Shown: positions 5,697 through 8,374 of the stretch, one piece after another
How positions within the stretch are numbered: position 1 is the stretch's first letter
How the letters are laid out: the number at the start of each line of letters is the position of its first letter
DNA from: Acetobacteraceae bacterium
Lineage (GTDB): Bacteria > Pseudomonadota > Alphaproteobacteria > Acetobacterales > Acetobacteraceae
Assembly: GCA_027340195.1 (NCBI GenBank)
Contig: DAHWNE010000257.1
Span: 1 to 8,374, forward strand
Direction of reading: 5' to 3'
DNA: 8,374 bases
Notes under the pieces: generated by a model
Told to the model about the DNA's origin: nothing
The model's input: the letters and a program-made list of their open reading frames with translations, nothing else
Databases searched by the model: none
Made by a program: the position numbers and the translations under genes

Positions 5697-6884
5697 ATGA
5701 TAACCAAATTCGACAGCCTGTTCGCCGGCCACGTCGATCTTGAAAACGTCGGCTATGGCGGGATTCCGGTCAACGACCGCCGCCAGACCCCCGAGCACCT
5801 GGCCTCGGTGTTCGACAAGGCGGCGGCGATGGCTTCGGTGATGGACCGGCTCGGCTACGACACGTTCTGGATGGCCGAGCATCATTTCCAGCGCGAGGGA
5901 TACGAGTGCATCCCGAACGTGATGATGCTGGCGCTGCACCTGGCGCATCGGACAAAGCGGCTGCGGATGGGCTGCGGGTTCAACATCGCGCCGATGTGGC
6001 ACCCGCTGCGGCTGGCCGAGGATTTCGCCACCGTTGATCACCTGACCGGTGGGCGCGTCACCTTCGGCGTCGGCCGCGGCTACCATACCCGCGAGGTGGA
6101 GACCTTCGGCGCCCCGCTGCTGAATCAGGAGGCCAATCGGGAGCTGTTCGAGGAACAGGTGGAGATCGTCTTCAAGGCGTTCAACAACGAGAGTTTCTCC
6201 CACCAGGGCAAGCACTACACACTGCCGGCGCGCGTGCCGTACCGGGGCTACCAGCTGACCGAGCTGACCCTGGTGCCACGCCCGCGCCGTCTGCCGGTGG
6301 AATGCTGGCAGCCGATCCAGGGCGGCAGCCAGCGGGCGCTGGATTTCATGGCCCGGCACGACATCCGCGGCATGGTGGGCGGCGGGTCGGCCGAGGGCGG
6401 GGCGATGCACAAGACCGTGCTGGCCTTCCAGGAGGCGCACCGGCGCGCCGGGCGCGAGATCGCGCTGGGGGAGCGGCTGTGCTTCGGGTTCCATTTCTAC
6501 ATGGCCGACACGCGCGAGCAGGCGATCCGCGAGGCGGCGAAATACTACGAGGAGAACATGAAGATGTTCGGCGAGCTGCGGCTGGTACGCGCGCTGAGCG
6601 AGCAGCAGATCGAGATCATGCGCGACCCCGCCCGCGCGCCCGGGGCGAAGCTGCCGCGGATCGAGGAGGCGGTGGCCTCCGGCGGGTTCCTGTGCGGCGG
6701 GCCGGCGGAGATCATCGGCCATCTCGAGGCGCTGGAGCGCGCCTATCCGGGGCTGGAGCGGGTTTCCATCAGCCTTTCGGTGGGGGTGCCGGAGGCGGTG
6801 GCGGTGGAGCAGCTGGAGCGGTTCGGCACCGAGGTGATGCCGCATTTCACGCGCCGGGCTGGGACGCGCGCGGCGGCGGAGTAG
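5697..6884 (+). CDS. Luciferase-like flavin-dependent monooxygenase (LLM class)
   Basis: This 395-residue enzyme has the bacterial luciferase-like (beta/alpha)8 fold. The family uses reduced FMN (or F420) supplied by a partner to oxidise, or sometimes reduce, organic substrates in the cytoplasm. The start at ATG 5697 is well supported by GGAGG at 5687-5691, 5 bases upstream. Visible family features are the early strand and helix with YDTFWMAEHHF (54-64), the RLRMGCGFNIAPMWHPLRLAE region (88-108), DHLTGGRVTFGVGRG (114-128, flavin phosphate region) and a C-terminal helix region with GGPAEIIGHLEAL. The length is normal for the group. The substrate is not recognisable. It lies 59 bases downstream of hyfI on the same strand and could be read with it, but its own strong ribosome site and the gap also allow independent expression. 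No flavin reductase is visible nearby. Confidence 0.9.
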   Translation: MITKFDSLFAGHVDLENVGYGGIPVNDRRQTPEHLASVFDKAAAMASVMDRLGYDTFWMAEHHFQREGYECIPNVMMLALHLAHRTKRLRMGCGFNIAPMWHPLRLAEDFATVDHLTGGRVTFGVGRGYHTREVETFGAPLLNQEANRELFEEQVEIVFKAFNNESFSHQGKHYTLPARVPYRGYQLTELTLVPRPRRLPVECWQPIQGGSQRALDFMARHDIRGMVGGGSAEGGAMHKTVLAFQEAHRRAGREIALGERLCFGFHFYMADTREQAIREAAKYYEENMKMFGELRLVRALSEQQIEIMRDPARAPGAKLPRIEEAVASGGFLCGGPAEIIGHLEALERAYPGLERVSISLSVGVPEAVAVEQLERFGTEVMPHFTRRAGTRAAAE

Positions 6885-6916
6885 CGGCCGGGGGGCGGCG
6901 GCGCGGACTTGAACGC

Positions 6917-6922
6917 TTGACA
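6917..6922 (+). promoter_or_regulatory. Possible -35 element ahead of the DUF4160/DUF2442 pair
   Basis: A perfect TTGACA lies 50 bases upstream of the DUF4160 start, in the 88-base gap after the monooxygenase. No convincing -10 hexamer is found about 17 bases downstream (the stretch there is GAGAAGGCGAT), so this is only a candidate promoter. Confidence 0.25.
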
Positions 6923-6972
6923 CCCTGGCGGGCGGTGAGAAGGCGATCCCGACCGAGGAAAGACGCACGAGG

Positions 6973-7221
6973 ATGCCCACGGTACTGCGCAGGAACGGGC
7001 TCCGCTTCTACCACTACAGCCATGAGCCCAACGAACCGCCGCACGTTCATATTGACCGCGGCGGTGCCTCGGCCAAGATTTGGCTGCACGACATCTCGCT
7101 CGCCTCCAATACCGGATTTTCTCCGCACGAACTGGGCGAGCTGCTAAGGTTGGTTCGAACGCACCGGCTCGCGCTCATGGAGGCCTGGGATGACTTCTTC
7201 GGCACAGGCACAGGGGGCTGA
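6973..7221 (+). CDS. DUF4160 family small protein
   Basis: This 82-residue protein matches the DUF4160 pattern: start MPTVLRRNGLRFYHYSHE, the central NEPPHVHIDRGG (20-31) with His24 and His26, AKIWL, then GFSPHELGELLRLVRTHR and a closing EAWDDFFG. The paired His in PPHVH is the family hallmark. The biochemical function is unknown. Families DUF4160 and DUF2442 are often neighbours, and a toxin-antitoxin-like partnership has been suspected, but nothing here proves it. The start at ATG 6973 follows a GAGGA at 6955-6959, a rather long spacing, with a second purine stretch (GAGG) directly before the ATG. The gene overlaps the next by 32 bases, which suggests coupled translation and a shared job. 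The family call is firm and the role is open. Confidence 0.85.
   Translation: MPTVLRRNGLRFYHYSHEPNEPPHVHIDRGGASAKIWLHDISLASNTGFSPHELGELLRLVRTHRLALMEAWDDFFGTGTGG
7179..7183 (+). promoter_or_regulatory. Ribosome binding site for the DUF2442 gene inside the DUF4160 gene
   Basis: GGAGG lies 6 bases upstream of ATG 7190, within the end of the DUF4160 coding region. It supports this start and hence the 32-base gene overlap. Confidence 0.65.
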
Positions 7222-7468
7222 CACCCGCATCCGCGAGGTGGCGGTGACCGCGGACGAGCTCACCGTCGCCCTGATGGACGGCCGCCGCATCTCCGCCCCG
7301 CTTGCCTGGTATCCGCGCCTCGCCGCGGCCACCCCGGACCAGCGTGCCCATTTCGAGATCGCCGGCGGCGGCTGGGGGATCCACTGGCCGGAGCTCGACG
7401 AGGACCTCAGCACTGAGGGCCTGCTTCGCGGTGCCCGCGCGCCGGCCCGGCCGCCGCCCCGCTCGTAA
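7190..7468 (+). CDS. DUF2442 family small protein
   Basis: This 92-residue protein is of the DUF2442 type, seen from the pattern LMDGRRISAPLAWYPRL (28-44), ATPDQRAHFEIAGGG and the strongly conserved GIHWPELDEDLSTEGLL. Members are small beta-rich domains of unknown function, often encoded next to DUF4160 proteins, as here. The start at ATG 7190 has GGAGG 6 bases upstream, within the DUF4160 gene; the reading frames then overlap for 32 bases (7190-7221). The tail after residue 80 (GARAPARPPPRS) is low-complexity, basic and Pro-rich and probably disordered. A role as binding partner or antitoxin-like mate of the DUF4160 protein is inferred from context only. Confidence 0.86.
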   Translation: MTSSAQAQGADTRIREVAVTADELTVALMDGRRISAPLAWYPRLAAATPDQRAHFEIAGGGWGIHWPELDEDLSTEGLLRGARAPARPPPRS

Positions 7469-7485
7469 CCCCCCTGGCGCCCCGA

Positions 7486-7509
7486 ATTGGAATGATATAA
7501 CATTCCAAT
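7486..7509 (+). promoter_or_regulatory. Zur-like operator palindrome over a putative -10 element
   Basis: ATTGGAATG and CATTCCAAT form a perfect 9-base inverted repeat around ATATAA; only the outer two spacer bases break symmetry (22 of 24 positions symmetric). The AATG-TATA-CATT layout is like proteobacterial Zur boxes (GAAATGTTATA half-sites). TATAAC (7496-7501) inside it could be a -10 hexamer. It lies 2 bases before the ATG of the metal-binding protein gene, as expected for a Zur (or other Fur-family) repressor site that shuts off metal uptake. Which regulator binds is inference. Confidence 0.75.
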
Positions 7510-7511
7510 CC

Positions 7512-8363
7512 ATGCGCCGCCTCCTTCCCATCCCGCTCCTGCTTCTGCTGGCCGCCGCGCCGCGTCCGCGCATCCTGGCGGCCGAGAACATGTATGCCGA
7601 CATCGCCGCCCAGATCGCCGGCCCTCGGGTGAGGGTCAGCGCGGTGATGTCCAACCCCGACACCGATCCGCACCTGTTCGAGGCCTCCCCGGCCACCGCG
7701 CGCGCGGTCGCCAGGGCCGACATCGTGGTGGTGAACGGCGCCGGCTATGACCCCTGGATGCGCCGCCTGCTCGGCGTCTCCCCCGCCCCGCACCGGGTGG
7801 TGCTGAGTGTGGCGCGGCTGATCGGCGCGCCCCCGGGGGCCAATCCGCATCTGTGGTACGCGCCGCAAGCCGCCCCGGCGCTGGCCCGCGCCCTGACCGC
7901 GGCGCTGGTGGCGCGCGATCCCGCCCATGCCGCGGCCTATCGTCGTCGCGAAGCCGCGTTCCTGGCCTCGCTGCGCCCGATCCGTGCGCGGATCGCCGCC
8001 CTGCGCGCGCGGTTTGCCGGGACGCCGGTGGCCGCCACCGAGCCGGTATTCGGCTACCTTGCCGCCGCGCTCGGCCTCAGGATGCGCGGCGCGGCGTTCC
8101 AGCGCGCGGTGATGAACGGCACCGAACCCGCCCCGCGCGACGTCGCCCGGCTTGACCACGCGATCTCCACCCATGCGGTGCGGCTGCTGATCTACAATCT
8201 CCAGGCCACCGACCCCGCCGCGCAGCGCCTGCTGCGCCTGGCCCGCCGCGCCGGCGTGCCGGTGCTGGGGGTGACCGAGACCGAACCGGCGGGTACCACT
8301 TTCCAGAGCTGGGTGCTGGGCGAGCTCGACGCGCTCGCCGCCCGGCTCGATGGGACGCGATGA
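7512..8363 (+). CDS. ZnuA-like zinc/manganese ABC transporter substrate-binding protein
   Basis: This 283-residue periplasmic binding protein belongs to the cluster A-I metal family (ZnuA/PsaA/MntC). The N-terminus MRRLLPIPLLLLLAAAPRPR is a signal peptide (basic start, hydrophobic core, Ala-rich region), with cleavage probably between residues 16 and 24. There is no lipobox Cys. Metal-site positions seen are His54 (NPDTDPHLFEAS), His113 (ANPHLWYAP), Glu177 (ATEPVFGYL) and an acidic residue at Glu256 or Glu258 (VTETEPAG). The H-H-E-acid set is closer to manganese-type PsaA than to zinc-type ZnuA, which usually has a third His, and there is no His-rich loop. The palindromic operator upstream nevertheless looks Zur-like, so zinc is the preferred guess. 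ATG 7512 is chosen because the signal peptide begins there and the operator sits just before it; an open frame extends back to 7302 but would overlap the previous gene. No Shine-Dalgarno sequence is seen, so the mRNA may be leaderless. The stop overlaps the next ATG. Confidence 0.88.
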   Translation: MRRLLPIPLLLLLAAAPRPRILAAENMYADIAAQIAGPRVRVSAVMSNPDTDPHLFEASPATARAVARADIVVVNGAGYDPWMRRLLGVSPAPHRVVLSVARLIGAPPGANPHLWYAPQAAPALARALTAALVARDPAHAAAYRRREAAFLASLRPIRARIAALRARFAGTPVAATEPVFGYLAAALGLRMRGAAFQRAVMNGTEPAPRDVARLDHAISTHAVRLLIYNLQATDPAAQRLLRLARRAGVPVLGVTETEPAGTTFQSWVLGELDALAARLDGTR

Positions 8364-8374
8364 GCGCGGTGGCC
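8360..8374 (+). CDS. Start of next gene, probably the metal ABC transporter ATPase (partial)
   Basis: ATG 8360 overlaps the stop of the binding-protein gene (ATGA), and the frame MSAVA is open to the window end. Only five codons are visible, so the identity comes from context: binding-protein genes of this family are usually followed by the ATPase and permease genes. Nothing in the five residues is diagnostic. Confidence 0.45.

Noticed and set aside
6885..6972. Search for a terminator or small RNA in the 88-base gap after the monooxygenase
   Set aside because: Only G-rich runs and an isolated TTGACA are seen; no stable stem followed by T residues.
5433..6980. 515-codon open frame on the - strand, antisense to the monooxygenase
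   Set aside because: Low-complexity product without recognisable domain; the + strand gene has a clear ribosome site and family motifs.
1..8374. Search for tRNA, rRNA, CRISPR arrays, insertion sequences and long direct repeats
   Set aside because: No such structure seen by reading; in particular no terminal inverted repeats or target duplications flank the acyltransferase gene.

Overview
This window looks like a stretch of a very GC-rich bacterial chromosome (roughly 70% GC by eye). The gene families, the tightly overlapping genes and the codon use suggest an alphaproteobacterium, perhaps of the Acetobacteraceae type. That placement is inference; no rRNA or other marker is present. All recognised genes lie on the + strand.

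Region 1 (1-5637) is a membrane complex operon of the hydrogenase-4 / formate hydrogenlyase / complex I superfamily. It holds the 3' end of hyfC (NuoH-like), hyfE (NuoK-like C-terminal part), hyfF (NuoL/M/N-like proton-channel subunit), hyfG (NuoD-like large subunit) and hyfI (NuoB-like small subunit). The large subunit has lost the cysteine pairs that bind the [NiFe] centre: the N-terminal CxxC reads S-G-D-S, and the C-terminal motif keeps one Cys without the second of a CxxC. The small subunit keeps the four Cys of its proximal [4Fe-4S] cluster. The complex is therefore probably not a hydrogenase but an 'energy-converting hydrogenase related' (Ehr-type) complex whose redox partner is unknown. 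HyfD and the ferredoxin subunit HyfH are missing from their usual positions.

An acyltransferase-3 membrane protein (2673-3761) is inserted between hyfF and hyfG. Its core is only about 55% GC by hand count and its codon use differs from its neighbours, so it looks like an acquired gene that has been joined into the operon. Its stop overlaps the hyfG start (ATGA).

Region 2 (5697-6884) is a luciferase-like flavin-dependent monooxygenase with its own strong ribosome binding site.

Region 3 (6973-7468) is a DUF4160/DUF2442 pair of small proteins whose genes overlap by 32 bases.

Region 4 (7486-8374) is the start of a zinc/manganese-type ABC uptake operon. A near-perfect 24-bp palindrome resembling a Zur box lies right at the start codon of a ZnuA-like binding protein, and the first codons of a next gene (probably the ATPase) follow. 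A -10-like TATAAC inside the palindrome suggests a leaderless, repressor-controlled transcript.
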